In this document: positions 25,733-34,565 of the stretch, piece by piece | Position numbering within the stretch: the first letter of the stretch is position 1 | Layout: the number at the start of each line of letters is the position of its first letter | DNA from: CAVVTR01 sp963751245 | Lineage (GTDB): Bacteria > Acidobacteriota > Thermoanaerobaculia > Thermoanaerobaculales > Thermoanaerobaculaceae | Assembly (NCBI GenBank): GCA_963751245.1 | Contig: CAVVTR010000008.1 | Location: 527,285-591,284, forward strand | Reading direction: 5' to 3' | Length of the DNA stretch: 64,000 bases | Notes under the pieces: generated by a model | Told to the model about the DNA's origin: nothing | The model's input: the letters and a program-made list of their open reading frames with translations, nothing else | The model's database searches: none | Position numbers and translations under genes: made by a program

Positions 25733-27364
25733 ATGCAGCCACGGCGAATCCTCCCGGCACTCCTGGTCACGGCGGTCCTCTTCGCGGGCGCCGCGTGCCG
25801 GGACGACCAGGGTGCACCGGCGCCCCGCGCGGCCGACGCCGGCCCGCGGCAGGGGGGTCAGGTCATCGTGCCCCTCTACGCCGACCTGACCACGGTCAAT
25901 CCCTACGAGTCCACCGGCGAGTCCTCCGAGGCGGCCGTGCTCGACCTCCTGTTTCCGACGCTGATGACGGAGCAGCCCGACTACGCGCTGCACCCCCCGA
26001 CGTTCTCGCCGCGTCTCGCCACCTCCTGGGAGTTCTCGCAGGACAACCGCACGCTCACCTTCCACCTGCGGCGCGACGCCCGCTGGTCCGACGGCGTGCC
26101 GGTCACCGCCGACGACGTCCGCTTCACCTTCCAGGTCCAGCGCGACCGCCGTGTCGACTGGCCCAACATGGACATCAAGGACTTCATCGAGGACGTCGAG
26201 GTCGTGGACCCGCACACCGTGCGCTTCCACTTCTCCCGGGTCTATCCGTACCAGCTCATGGACGCCAACGACGGCCCCATCATTCCGGCCCACGCCTGGA
26301 AGGACGTTCCCCTCGACAAGTGGCGGACCACCGACTTCGAGCCGCTCCTGGTCACCTGCGGTCCCTTCCGCCTGGCCAACCACACGCCACAGCAGACGGT
26401 GGTCCTCGAGCGGGACCCCACCTACTGGGGCAGCCCGCGGCCGTACCTCCAGCGGCTCATCCTGCGCGTCATTCCGGACACCGCCAGCCAGCTCAACCAG
26501 CTCATCGCCGGCGACATCCAGGTCATGCCCATGGTGCCGCCCCGGGAGGCGGGACGGATCAGGAATGACGGCGACCTGGAGCTCGTGGAGTTCCCCTCGC
26601 GGGCCTGGGGGTTCGTCGCCTGGAACAACGCCGACCCGCTGTTCTCGGACCGCCGGGTCCGCCGGGCCCTGTCCATGGCCATCAACCGCAAGGCCGACGT
26701 GGACACCGCCTACCACGGCTTCGCCCGGCTGTGCAACGGCCCCGTGCTGTCCTCCTTCTGGGCGTACAACCGGAACCTCGAGCCGCTCCCCTTCGCCCCG
26801 GAGACCGCCCGCGCGCTGCTCGCCCAGGCGGGGTGGACCGACTCCGACGGCGACGGCGTGCTGGACAGGGGCGGCCGGAAGTTCGAGTTCGACCTCATGT
26901 ACCCGGCCACCAACACCATCCGCCAGGAGCTCGGCGTCCTCATCCAGGCCGACCTCGCCCGCGTGGGGGTCCGCGCCCGTCCCCTCCCCGTGGAGTACGC
27001 GACCCTGTTCTCCCGCCAGGAGAGCGGCGACTTCCAGGCCATGCTCTCCGCCTGGGAGGAGGCCACCAAGGTCGATCTCTCCGGCGAGTGGTCCACCGCC
27101 ACAGCGACGCAGGGCGGCAACAACTTCCTGGGCTATTCGAACCCCGAAGTGGACCGCCTCATCGCCGAGGCGCGGGAGGAGCCCGACTACACCCGCGCCA
27201 AGGTCCTCCTCGACCGCGTCCAGGAGCTCATCGCCGAGGACCAGCCGGTGACGTTCATGTACGAGTCGCGGCAGCTCGTCGGCATCAGCCGCCGCATCCG
27301 CGGCGCCGACATCAACGCGGCGGGGTTGTTCTTCAACGTGGACGACTGGTACTGGGCGCCCTGA
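25733..27364 (+). CDS. Peptide/oligopeptide ABC transporter substrate-binding lipoprotein
   Basis: Solute-binding protein family 5 (OppA/DppA), 543 residues. An N-terminal export signal ends at a cysteine (FAGAACRDD), likely a lipoprotein. Family features: GGQVIVPLYADLTTVNPYES near the N terminus, LATSWEFSQDNRTLTFHLRRDARWSDGVPVTADDV, and DRRVRRALSMAINRKADV in the second lobe. ATG 25733 has GGGGTGA in front and is preferred over the in-frame ATG at 25715. A TACAAT hexamer (25711-25716) may be the -10 element. It captures peptides or other large solutes for the permeases encoded next. The start of the following gene overlaps its stop in TGATG. Confidence 0.92.
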   Translation: MQPRRILPALLVTAVLFAGAACRDDQGAPAPRAADAGPRQGGQVIVPLYADLTTVNPYESTGESSEAAVLDLLFPTLMTEQPDYALHPPTFSPRLATSWEFSQDNRTLTFHLRRDARWSDGVPVTADDVRFTFQVQRDRRVDWPNMDIKDFIEDVEVVDPHTVRFHFSRVYPYQLMDANDGPIIPAHAWKDVPLDKWRTTDFEPLLVTCGPFRLANHTPQQTVVLERDPTYWGSPRPYLQRLILRVIPDTASQLNQLIAGDIQVMPMVPPREAGRIRNDGDLELVEFPSRAWGFVAWNNADPLFSDRRVRRALSMAINRKADVDTAYHGFARLCNGPVLSSFWAYNRNLEPLPFAPETARALLAQAGWTDSDGDGVLDRGGRKFEFDLMYPATNTIRQELGVLIQADLARVGVRARPLPVEYATLFSRQESGDFQAMLSAWEEATKVDLSGEWSTATATQGGNNFLGYSNPEVDRLIAEAREEPDYTRAKVLLDRVQELIAEDQPVTFMYESRQLVGISRRIRGADINAAGLFFNVDDWYWAP

Positions 27365-28326
27365 TGCTGCCGTGGGTGCTGCGCCGGGCCGCCGCGGGCC
27401 TGCTCGTCGTCTGGCTCGTGGCCACCGTCGCCTTCGCCCTCGTCTCCCTGGCACCCGGTGACATCACCAGCCGCCTCGCCGACCCCCGCATCCCGCCCGC
27501 GGCCCGGGAGCGCTGGCGCCGGGACTTCGGCCTCGACCGCCCCATCGCCGTCCGCTACGGAGCCTGGCTCGCCTCCGCCGCCGGCGGCGACCTGGGCTAC
27601 TCGTGGCTCTACCACCGCAGGGTCGCCACCGTGATCGGGGAGGCGCTCCCCAACACCATCCTCCTCGCGAGCCTCGGGCTCGCCCTGGAGCTCGGGGGCG
27701 GTGTCGCGCTGGCGCTGGTCCAGTTGCGCCGGCCCCACAGCGCCGGCGACCGCCTCATCACCCTCGCCTCCCTCACCGCCTACGCCCTGCCCACCTTCCT
27801 CGTCGCCCTCGCCGCCGTCTACCTGTTCTCGTACACGCTCCACCTGTTCCCGCCCTCCCACGCCCTCTCCCCTGCGGGTGAGCTCTCCACGGGCCTGCCG
27901 CGCCTGCTCGACCGGCTCCACCACCTGGTCCTGCCCGTCCTCGCGATCGGCGTCACGGGTGTCGGCGCCGTGGCCCGCTACCTGCGGGGCTCCCTGCTGG
28001 ACGAACGCGCGGCCGCCTACGTCCTCGCCGCCCGGGCCCGGGGGTGCTCGCGGCGCCGGGCGCTGGTGGCACACGCGCTGCCCAACGCAATGCTCCCGCT
28101 CATCACCATGGTCGGCATGTCGCTGCCGTTCCTGGTCTCCGGCTCGCTCATCGTCGAGGTCATCTTCGCGTGGCCCGGCATGGGGCGTCTCATGTACGAC
28201 GCCGCCCTCGCCCGTGACGTGCCTCTCCTGCTGGGCGGCACCGTCCTCGCCACCACCGCCGTCGTGGCCGGCAACCTTCTGGCCGACGTGGCCTACGCCG
28301 TGGTGGATCCGAGGGTGCGGGTGTGA
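27364..28326 (+). CDS. Peptide ABC transporter permease, DppB/OppB type
   Basis: Inner-membrane permease of 320 residues with the standard OppB plan of one N-terminal helix, a periplasmic loop and five more helices. Recognisable stretches are SLAPGDITSRLADPRIPP, RRDFGLDRPIAVRYGAWL, the ALPNTILLASLGLALELGGG helix and the EAA-loop region YVLAARARGCSRRRALVAHALPNAMLPLI that contacts the ATPases. It overlaps the binding protein stop (TGATG) and the next permease start (GTGA). Works with OppC at 28323 and a binding lipoprotein; no ATPase gene follows in the window, so ATPases must be supplied from elsewhere. Confidence 0.93.
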   Translation: MLPWVLRRAAAGLLVVWLVATVAFALVSLAPGDITSRLADPRIPPAARERWRRDFGLDRPIAVRYGAWLASAAGGDLGYSWLYHRRVATVIGEALPNTILLASLGLALELGGGVALALVQLRRPHSAGDRLITLASLTAYALPTFLVALAAVYLFSYTLHLFPPSHALSPAGELSTGLPRLLDRLHHLVLPVLAIGVTGVGAVARYLRGSLLDERAAAYVLAARARGCSRRRALVAHALPNAMLPLITMVGMSLPFLVSGSLIVEVIFAWPGMGRLMYDAALARDVPLLLGGTVLATTAVVAGNLLADVAYAVVDPRVRV

Positions 28327-29291
28327 GCGGCCGTCCGGTGACGCGCCGACTGCGGCTCGGCCTCTGGCTCCTGGGCCTGCTCACGGCGGCCGTCCTCGCC
28401 GGCCCCCTCCTCACCGCGAACCCCACCGCCATCGTCGATCCGCGCGCCGCCTCCCTGCTGCCGCCGGGGAGCCCGCGATGGATCCTCCACCTGGCCGACG
28501 GCTCCACCCTGGCGGCCACGGCCGCCCGCCGGGAAGGGGACGCGTGGGTGATCGAGCGCCTCGACCGGACCCGGCGGGTCCCCGGCTCCGAGGTGCGCTC
28601 GGTGGAGCGGCGCCGCTTCTTCCTGGGCACGGACACGGTGGGCAGGGACGTGCTCGCGCGCCTCGTGGCCGGCGGCCGGGTCTCGCTGGGCATCGGCGCG
28701 GTGGCGCTGGCGGTGACCCTGGGGATCGGCGTCGCCGCCGGCCTCGCCGCCGGGCTCGCCGGCGGTCTCCTGGACGCCGTGCTCATGCGGCTCGTGGACG
28801 CGCTCCTGGCGATCCCCATGCTCTTCCTCCTCCTGCTTCTGACCGCGGTCTTCCGCCCCGGCCTCACCACCCTCGTCCTGGTCCTGGCGGCTTCCTCGTG
28901 GATGGGTGTCGCACGCCTCGTTCGGGGCCAGGTGCTCTCCCTCAAGGAGCGCGAGTTCATCCTGGCCGCCCGCGGGATCGGGGCGGGCAGCTTCAGGATC
29001 GCCTTCGCCCACCTGCTCCCTAACACCCTCGGGCCGCTCACCCAGGACGCCGCGCTCCGCCTCGGCGACCTCATCCTCGTCGAGGCATCGCTGTCCTTTT
29101 TGGGCCTCGGGGTGCAGCCGCCCGTCGCGTCCTGGGGCAGCATGGTCGCCGAGGGCGAGGCCGTTTTGACCAGCGCCTGGTGGCTGACGTTCCTGCCCGG
29201 GCTGGCGGTGGCCGCCACCGTGATCGGCGCGGCGCTTCTCGCCGACGGCCTCGGCTCCCTCGCGCGCGGAGAACGCGCGGCGGAGGCGTGA
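28323..29291 (+). CDS. Peptide ABC transporter permease, DppC/OppC type, with enlarged periplasmic loop
   Basis: Second permease, 322 residues. The family signature LGTDTVGRDVLARL is at residues 101-114, followed by five membrane helices and the EAA loop (EFILAARGIGAGSFRIAFAHLLPNTLGPL). Between the first helix and the signature lie about 70 residues (30-100), of which roughly 45 are extra compared with the usual OppC. They read as a small beta-rich module (WILHLADGSTLAATAARREG, WVIERLDRTRRVPGSEVR). That would form an additional periplasmic domain, perhaps contacting the binding lipoprotein. GTG 28323 overlaps the upstream stop. No DppD/DppF ATPase genes follow; the operon ends in a GC-rich hairpin. 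Confidence 0.9.
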   Translation: MSGRPVTRRLRLGLWLLGLLTAAVLAGPLLTANPTAIVDPRAASLLPPGSPRWILHLADGSTLAATAARREGDAWVIERLDRTRRVPGSEVRSVERRRFFLGTDTVGRDVLARLVAGGRVSLGIGAVALAVTLGIGVAAGLAAGLAGGLLDAVLMRLVDALLAIPMLFLLLLLTAVFRPGLTTLVLVLAASSWMGVARLVRGQVLSLKEREFILAARGIGAGSFRIAFAHLLPNTLGPLTQDAALRLGDLILVEASLSFLGLGVQPPVASWGSMVAEGEAVLTSAWWLTFLPGLAVAATVIGAALLADGLGSLARGERAAEA

Positions 29292-29292
29292 G

Positions 29293-29358
29293 CGGGGCGC
29301 GCGGGCAGGGGCCGCAGGGCGGTTCGCCGCCCGCGGAGCCGCCGGCGCGCGGCGCCCC
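29293..29358 (+). terminator. Compound GC-rich stem-loop after the peptide transporter operon
   Basis: The 110-base gap holds an inner hairpin GGGCGG-TTCG-CCGCCC (29317-29332) with a TTCG tetraloop. It is extended by CCGC/GCGG and enclosed by GGGGCGC (29294-29300) pairing with GCGCCCC (29352-29358). It lies immediately after the OppC stop. There is no T-run, but the size suggests a terminator or RNA-stabilising structure. Confidence 0.5.
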
Positions 29359-29401
29359 GGCCCCCCTTGCAAAGCCGTGACGGACTTGGGAGGATGCGTC
29401 G

Positions 29402-30910
29402 ATGTCCGCCGTCTCGAGAGTCGTGCTGCTGTCCCCCGACTCGGGTCTGAGCGTCCTGCTTGCCGAGAGCCTCCGCCCCGCCGTGGAGGTCGTGCATGTG
29501 AGCGACGAGAACGACCTCGGCGGTCTCGCGACCGCGCTTGACGTCGCCGCCGTCGCCCTGGACGCGGGCCTGCCCTGGCAGCGGCTGGCGGCCGTCGCTT
29601 CGCGGCTCGCCCCGCAGTTGGGAGGACGCCCCGTCCTGCTCGTCCAGCCGGCCGGCAAGGGCACCGTCGAGGCGCGGCAGCTGCAGCCCCTCGACGGCGG
29701 CGGCGCCGCCGTGGGCCCGCGTCTGCCCGACCTCCTCGCCGCGCTGGCGGGCCAGGACGTGGCCGCCCGGACCGCCGCGTCGCTCCGTGAGCGCTCCACC
29801 AGCGAGTTCCTGTCCCGCATGAGCCACGAGCTGCGCACCCCGCTCAACGCCATCCTGGGGTTCGCGCAGATCCTCGAGATGGACGAGCTGTCCGCCGACC
29901 AGCGCGACTGCGTGGAGCACATCCTCCGCGGCGGCCGGGTCCTCCTCGCCATGATCAACGAGATCCTCGACATCACCCGCCTGGAGACGGGCCGCACCAA
30001 CCTCGACCTGCAGCCATTCGAGCTCGTCAGCGCCCTCGTCGAGGCGGCGGACGAGGCCGCTCCGCGGGCCGTCTCCCGCGGCATCGCCGTCAGCGTGGAG
30101 GCCGGCGGGAGCGCCTGCAACAAGGCCATGGGGGACGCCGGGCGCACCCGCCAGGTGCTTCGGCGCCTCGTCGACAACGCCGTCGCCTACAACCGGGACG
30201 GCGGCACCGTCGTGCTGTCCTGCCGGCCGGTCCCCGGCGAACGGCTCCGCGTCGAGGTCGCCGACTCCGGCCCGGGCATCGCCGAGGAGCTGCTGCCGCG
30301 CCTGTTCACCCCCTTCGACCGGCTCGACGCCAAGCGTTCGGGGGTGGAGGGCACCGGCCTTGGTCTCACGCTCTGCAAGCGTCTCGTCGAGGCGATGGGA
30401 GGAACCATCGGGGTGGAGAGCGTTCCCGGGCAGGGCAGTACGTTCTGGTTCGAGCTGCCGGGTATCACGGAGGGCACCGAGCCCTCTGGAGACGGGGCGG
30501 CGCCACCGCGTCCCGTCGTCAAGAAGCCCCTGTCGATCGTCTACATCGAGGATCAGGAAGCCAACGCGGAACTGTTGCGCCGCCTGCTCGCCGGACGGGA
30601 GGGCGTCACGTTCAGCCACGCCGTCGCCGGCAGAGAGGGCCTGGCCCTGATCCGCGAACACCTTCCGGACATCCTCCTCCTCGACCTCAACCTTCCTGAC
30701 ATCGCGGGTGAGGAGATCCTGGAGGAGCTGCGCGCCGTTCCGTCCACGGCGTCGATCCCGGTGGTGGTGATCAGCGCCGACGCGACTCCGGCGCGCCTCG
30801 AGCAGCTCAGGGCTCTGGGTGTCCAGGATTACCTGACCAAGCCTCTGGAAGTGCAGAGGTTCTTCGCCGTCCTGAGCTCGCTCCTCGGAGAGCGCTGGAG
30901 CCAGGAATGA
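29402..30910 (+). CDS. Hybrid sensor histidine kinase / response regulator
   Basis: Cytoplasmic kinase of 502 residues without membrane segments. Residues 1-115 look like a degenerate receiver-like fold (VVLLSPDSGLSVLLAESL). HisKA has its phosphoacceptor H142 in FLSRMSHELRTPLNAILGFAQ. The ATPase domain has RLVDNAVAYN, VADSGPGIAEELL and GTGLGLTLCKRLVEAMGG. A C-terminal receiver (about 375-500) has phosphoacceptor D in ILLLDLNLPD and the conserved lysine in YLTKPLE. GGGAGGA precedes ATG 29402. The stop overlaps the start of an HD-GYP response regulator, which in turn overlaps an NtrC-type regulator, so this kinase probably drives that pair. The input signal is not evident. Confidence 0.92.
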   Translation: MSAVSRVVLLSPDSGLSVLLAESLRPAVEVVHVSDENDLGGLATALDVAAVALDAGLPWQRLAAVASRLAPQLGGRPVLLVQPAGKGTVEARQLQPLDGGGAAVGPRLPDLLAALAGQDVAARTAASLRERSTSEFLSRMSHELRTPLNAILGFAQILEMDELSADQRDCVEHILRGGRVLLAMINEILDITRLETGRTNLDLQPFELVSALVEAADEAAPRAVSRGIAVSVEAGGSACNKAMGDAGRTRQVLRRLVDNAVAYNRDGGTVVLSCRPVPGERLRVEVADSGPGIAEELLPRLFTPFDRLDAKRSGVEGTGLGLTLCKRLVEAMGGTIGVESVPGQGSTFWFELPGITEGTEPSGDGAAPPRPVVKKPLSIVYIEDQEANAELLRRLLAGREGVTFSHAVAGREGLALIREHLPDILLLDLNLPDIAGEEILEELRAVPSTASIPVVVISADATPARLEQLRALGVQDYLTKPLEVQRFFAVLSSLLGERWSQE

Positions 30911-32004
30911 CCGCGCGGGCCATCGAGAACATGCGCATCCTCGTCGTCGACGATCAGCCCCTCAACGTCGCCCTGCTCGAGAAGATCCTCTCCAACGCCG
31001 GGTTCACGCGGGTCGAGAGCACCACCGACTCGCTGGAGGTCGAGGCCCGCGTGGGCCGCGAGCTGCCCGACCTCATCCTCCTCGACCTCCTGATGCCCAA
31101 CCTCGACGGCTTCGGAGTCATGGAGCGGATCGCCCCCGTGGTCCAGAAGGCCGGCACCTACCTGCCCATCCTCGTGCTCACCGCGGACGTCAGCCCGGAG
31201 ACCAAGCGCCGGGCCCTGGCGGCGGGGGCCCACGACTTCCTCACCAAGCCCTTCGACGCCACCGAGGTGGAGCTGCGGCTGCGCAACCTCCTCGCCACGC
31301 GGTCGCTGCACCTGCAGCTCCAGGGCCACGCACAGCTGCTCGAGCTCAAGGTGAAGGAGCGCACGCAGGAGCTCGAGGAGGCCCGGCTCGAGATCCTCGA
31401 GAGACTGGCCTTGGCGGCAGAGTACCGGGATGACGAGACCGGCCGGCACACGGACCGCGTGGGCCGGGCCTGCGACCTGCTGGGCCGCGCCATGGGGCTG
31501 CCGCCCGCCGACGTCGAGCTCATGCGCCGGGCCGCGCCCCTCCACGACATCGGCAAGATCGGCGTGCCGGACGCCATCCTGCTCAAGCCTGGGAGGCTCA
31601 CCCCCGAGGAGTTCGGGGTGATGAAGCAACACACGGTCATTGGGGCGCGGATCCTCTCGGGCAGCCGGTTCCCCCTGCTCCGCATCGCCGAGCAGATCGC
31701 CCTCACCCACCACGAGCGCTGGGACGGCTCCGGCTACCCCGACGGCCTCGCGGGCGAGGCCATCCCCCTGCCGGGGAGGATCCTGGCCATCGTGGACGTC
31801 TTCGACGCCCTGGTCTCGGTGCGGCCCTACAAGCGGGCGTGGACCCACGAGGAAGCCCTCGCGGAGCTGGAGCGCCAGCGCGAGCGCCACTTCGACCCCC
31901 GCGTGCTCGACGCCTTCCTCGACATGTACGCCGCGGAGGGCGTCGCGGTCTGGAGCGTCGAGGGTGCCCAGGCCGGCGGCGGCGACGAGGGACACGGGGC
32001 CTGA
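30907..32004 (+). CDS. HD-GYP response regulator (RpfG-like c-di-GMP phosphodiesterase)
   Basis: Two-domain response regulator of 365 residues. The receiver (1-125) has phosphoacceptor D in LILLDLLMPN and K in FLTKPFD. A short coiled linker LKVKERTQELEEARLEILERL follows. The HD-GYP domain has the HD pair in APLHDIGKIGVPDAIL and the signature HHERWDGSGYPDGLAGEAIPLPGRILAIVDVFDAL, containing the GYP triad as GYP. Such proteins hydrolyse cyclic di-GMP to pGpG or GMP. It overlaps the hybrid kinase stop (ATGA) and the NtrC-type start (TGATG), so phosphorelay from the kinase is likely. The window also encodes a GGDEF-EAL protein at 52159, so cyclic di-GMP signalling is well represented. Confidence 0.95.
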   Translation: MTARAIENMRILVVDDQPLNVALLEKILSNAGFTRVESTTDSLEVEARVGRELPDLILLDLLMPNLDGFGVMERIAPVVQKAGTYLPILVLTADVSPETKRRALAAGAHDFLTKPFDATEVELRLRNLLATRSLHLQLQGHAQLLELKVKERTQELEEARLEILERLALAAEYRDDETGRHTDRVGRACDLLGRAMGLPPADVELMRRAAPLHDIGKIGVPDAILLKPGRLTPEEFGVMKQHTVIGARILSGSRFPLLRIAEQIALTHHERWDGSGYPDGLAGEAIPLPGRILAIVDVFDALVSVRPYKRAWTHEEALAELERQRERHFDPRVLDAFLDMYAAEGVAVWSVEGAQAGGGDEGHGA

Positions 32005-33371
32005 TGGCGCAGGTGCCCGGGCACCCCGGCTCGATCCTGGTGGTGGAGGACAACCGGGACTTCCGGGCGGCGATCCGGATGCTCCTGGCGAGAGAGCACC
32101 ACGCCGTCGAGGAGGCGGGCGACGCCGCCGAGGCGCTGGACCGCCTCGAGCGCCAGAGCTTCGACCTCGTGCTGCTCGATCTCGGACTTCCGGACCTCGA
32201 CGGGCTCGAGCTCCTGCTCCGGCTCCACCGCGTCGACGAGGACGTGGCCATCATCGTGCTCACCGGCCGCGGCGACATCGAGACGGTCGTGGAGGCGATG
32301 AAGCGGGGGGCGGAGAACTTCCTCGTCAAGCCGGTGGAGCGGGAGCCGCTGCTCGCCGCGGTGCACAGGGCCATCGCGACCTCCAGGCTGCGCCTGCGCG
32401 CCCGCTCCAGCTCCGCCGAGCGCAGCCGGTACGTGGCCGGCGAACCCGTAGGCGACAGCAAGGGCATGCGCAACGTGCGGGACCTGGCGCGACGGGTGGC
32501 GGACACCGATGCGTCGGTGGTGATCACGGGCGGCTCCGGCACCGGCAAGGGCCTGGTCGCCCAGATGATCCACCGGCTCTCCCGGCGGTCGGCGGCGGCG
32601 TTCCTCGACCTCAACTGTGCAGCGCTGCCGCCGCAGTTTCTCGAATCCGAGCTCTTCGGGCACGAGCGCGGCGCGTTCACCGACGCCCACGAGGCGAAGA
32701 TGGGCCTGCTCGAGGTGGCCCACGGCGGCACCGTCTTCCTCGACGAGATCGCCGAGATGGACCCGGTGGTCCAGAGCAAGCTGCTCAAGGCCCTCGAGGA
32801 CAGGCGTTTCCGGCGCCTCGGCGGGATCCGCGACATCTCCGTCGACGTGCGCCTCATCGTGGCGACCTCGGCGGACCTGCGCTCCCGGGTCGAGGAGGGC
32901 GTCTTCCGGAAGGACCTGTTCTACCGCCTCAACGTGTTCGAGATCGTCATCCCCGAGCTCCACGAGCGCCGCGAGGACATCCTTCCCATCGCCCTCTACC
33001 TGGTCAACGAGCTCAACCCGGTGGTGGGCCGCCGCATCGTCCGCATCGACCCGGCCGCCGTCACCCTCATGGAGAGCTACGCCTGGCCGGGCAACGTCCG
33101 CGAGCTGCGCAACGTCGTCGAGCGCGCCATGATCCTGGCGAGGGGCGACGAGATCTCCCCCCGGCATCTGCCCACGGAGCTCCACCGCCAGGCCGCCTTC
33201 AGCGCCGACCCCGGCGAGCTGCGCACCCTCGCCGACGTGGAGGCGGACCACATCCGGCAGGTCCTCGCCGCCACCGACGGCAACATCAAGCGGGCCGCCA
33301 CCGCCCTGGGCATCGCACGTTCCACCCTGTATCGCAAGCTCTCCGAGCACGGCATCGACGAGGGCCGCTGA
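32004..33371 (+). CDS. NtrC-family sigma-54-dependent response regulator with GAFTDA loop
   Basis: Response regulator of 455 residues: receiver (about 8-125, acceptor D in LVLLDLGLPDLDG), AAA+ domain (about 140-375) and Fis-type helix-turn-helix at the C terminus (NIKRAATALGIARSTLYRKL). Walker A reads GGSGTGKG where GESGTGKE is usual; Walker B is GGTVFLDEIAEM. The sigma-54 contact loop reads GAFTDA rather than GAFTGA. The R-finger region FRKDLFYRLNVFEI is normal. Such proteins activate RNA polymerase with sigma-54. The altered loop may weaken or alter that contact. ATG 32004 overlaps the HD-GYP stop. Its likely donor is the hybrid kinase at 29402; the orphan NtrB-like kinase at 24332 is an alternative. 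Confidence 0.93.
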   Translation: MAQVPGHPGSILVVEDNRDFRAAIRMLLAREHHAVEEAGDAAEALDRLERQSFDLVLLDLGLPDLDGLELLLRLHRVDEDVAIIVLTGRGDIETVVEAMKRGAENFLVKPVEREPLLAAVHRAIATSRLRLRARSSSAERSRYVAGEPVGDSKGMRNVRDLARRVADTDASVVITGGSGTGKGLVAQMIHRLSRRSAAAFLDLNCAALPPQFLESELFGHERGAFTDAHEAKMGLLEVAHGGTVFLDEIAEMDPVVQSKLLKALEDRRFRRLGGIRDISVDVRLIVATSADLRSRVEEGVFRKDLFYRLNVFEIVIPELHERREDILPIALYLVNELNPVVGRRIVRIDPAAVTLMESYAWPGNVRELRNVVERAMILARGDEISPRHLPTELHRQAAFSADPGELRTLADVEADHIRQVLAATDGNIKRAATALGIARSTLYRKLSEHGIDEGR

Positions 33372-33373
33372 AG

Positions 33374-33580
33374 GTGGGCCGGCACCGGCAAGGCCCGGCG
33401 AGGCGCCGCCGCACCACCGGAAAGTCGGCCGCCGAGCTGTTCCTCGCCGCCGTCGGCATGGTCATCGTCCTCCTCGTGGCCGCCGTGGTGCTCACGCCGG
33501 GGTCGTGCCACGTGGTGCCGCGCCCTCCGGCCGCCGCCAGGACCGCAACGCCCGTGCCCCCCACCCCCCCGGCCCGCTGA
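33374..33580 (+). CDS. Small single-pass membrane protein, hypothetical
   Basis: Possible gene for a 68-residue protein starting at GTG 33374, two bases after the NtrC-type stop. It has a strongly basic N terminus (RHRQGPARRRR), one hydrophobic helix (LFLAAVGMVIVLLVAAVVL) and a Pro/Ala/Thr-rich C terminus (VPRPPAAARTATPVPPTPPAR), giving a predicted N-in topology with a short periplasmic tail. No family recognised. Its place at the end of the kinase/HD-GYP/NtrC operon suggests co-transcription. Caveat: in such GC-rich DNA an open frame of this length can arise by chance; the clean membrane helix is the main support. Confidence 0.45.
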   Translation: MGRHRQGPARRRRTTGKSAAELFLAAVGMVIVLLVAAVVLTPGSCHVVPRPPAAARTATPVPPTPPAR

Positions 33581-33686
33581 CCGCGGCCTCCCCCGCCGGA
33601 CCCGGGAAGAAGGCGGCCCCGATTCGCCTTCCCATGGTCGGAGCGGAACGCCACCCGGAGGCGTAGAATCGCTCCGGAGGCTCTTG

Positions 33687-34532
33687 ATGGGAAACTGGAT
33701 GAAAACCACTCTGCTGCTCGGGCTCCTCACAGGCCTGCTGCTCTGGCTCGGTGACGCCCTGGGAGGGCCGCAGGGGCTGATCCTGGCTCTCGCCTTCGCG
33801 GCGGTGCTGAACTTCGCGTCGTACTTCTTCTCGGACAAGATCGCGCTGCGCATGCACCGGGCCCAGCCCGTCTCCGAGTCCGAGGCGCCGCAGCTGTACG
33901 CGGTACTCGCTGATCTCACCCAGCGGGCCGGCATCCCCATGCCCCGCGTCTACGTCATCCCCGAGATGCAGCCCAACGCCTTCGCCACCGGCCGCTCGCC
34001 GAACCACGCCGCGGTGGCCGTGACGCAGGGGCTGCTGCGCCTCATGGACCGGGACGAGCTCAAGGGCGTGCTGGCCCACGAGCTCAGCCACGTCCGCCAC
34101 TACGACATCCTCATCTCCTCGGTGGCGGCCACCGTCGCCGGCGCCCTGTCGATCATCGCCCGCATGGCGGGCTACGCCCTCCTCTTCGGCGGGCGGGATC
34201 GCAACGAGGGCGGCGGCATGAGCGGGCTCTTCTTCATGATCGTGGCGCCCATTGTGGCCGTCGTCATCCAGCTCGCGATCTCGCGCTCCCGCGAGTTCGC
34301 CGCGGACGAGGCGGGGGCCCGGCTGGCGGGAACGCCGACGGGGCTGGTGTCGGCGCTCCGCAAGCTCGAGACGGCCACCGCCCAGATCCCCATGGCCACC
34401 GCCCAGCCGACCACGGCGCACATGATGATCGCCAACCCCCTGGGGCGCTCGGCGCTTTCGAAGCTGTTCGCCACCCACCCGCCCATGGAGGCGCGCATCG
34501 CCCGTCTCGAGGGCATGATCGGCCACATGTGA
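33687..34532 (+). CDS. htpX: Zinc metalloprotease HtpX
   Basis: Membrane-bound M48 metalloprotease of the HtpX group, 281 residues, taking part in quality control of inner-membrane proteins. The first 50 residues hold two membrane helices; the zinc site HELSH is at residues 131-135 (GVLAHELSHVRHYDI), and the third ligand lies in SREFAADEAGARLAG near residue 205. A second pair of helices lies between. The C terminus HPPMEARIARLEGM is typical. ATG 33687 is chosen over an adjacent TTG; GGAGG is six bases before it. A TAGAAT hexamer (33664-33669) may be a -10 element, without a clear -35. Confidence 0.95.
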   Translation: MGNWMKTTLLLGLLTGLLLWLGDALGGPQGLILALAFAAVLNFASYFFSDKIALRMHRAQPVSESEAPQLYAVLADLTQRAGIPMPRVYVIPEMQPNAFATGRSPNHAAVAVTQGLLRLMDRDELKGVLAHELSHVRHYDILISSVAATVAGALSIIARMAGYALLFGGRDRNEGGGMSGLFFMIVAPIVAVVIQLAISRSREFAADEAGARLAGTPTGLVSALRKLETATAQIPMATAQPTTAHMMIANPLGRSALSKLFATHPPMEARIARLEGMIGHM

Positions 34533-34565
34533 GGCGACGCCCGCGCGCCCGCACCGGGCGCCGGC

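Noticed and set aside
30187..30522. Antisense frames overlapping the hybrid kinase as possible small genes
   Set aside because: They lack ribosome-binding sites and share codon patterns expected of shadows.
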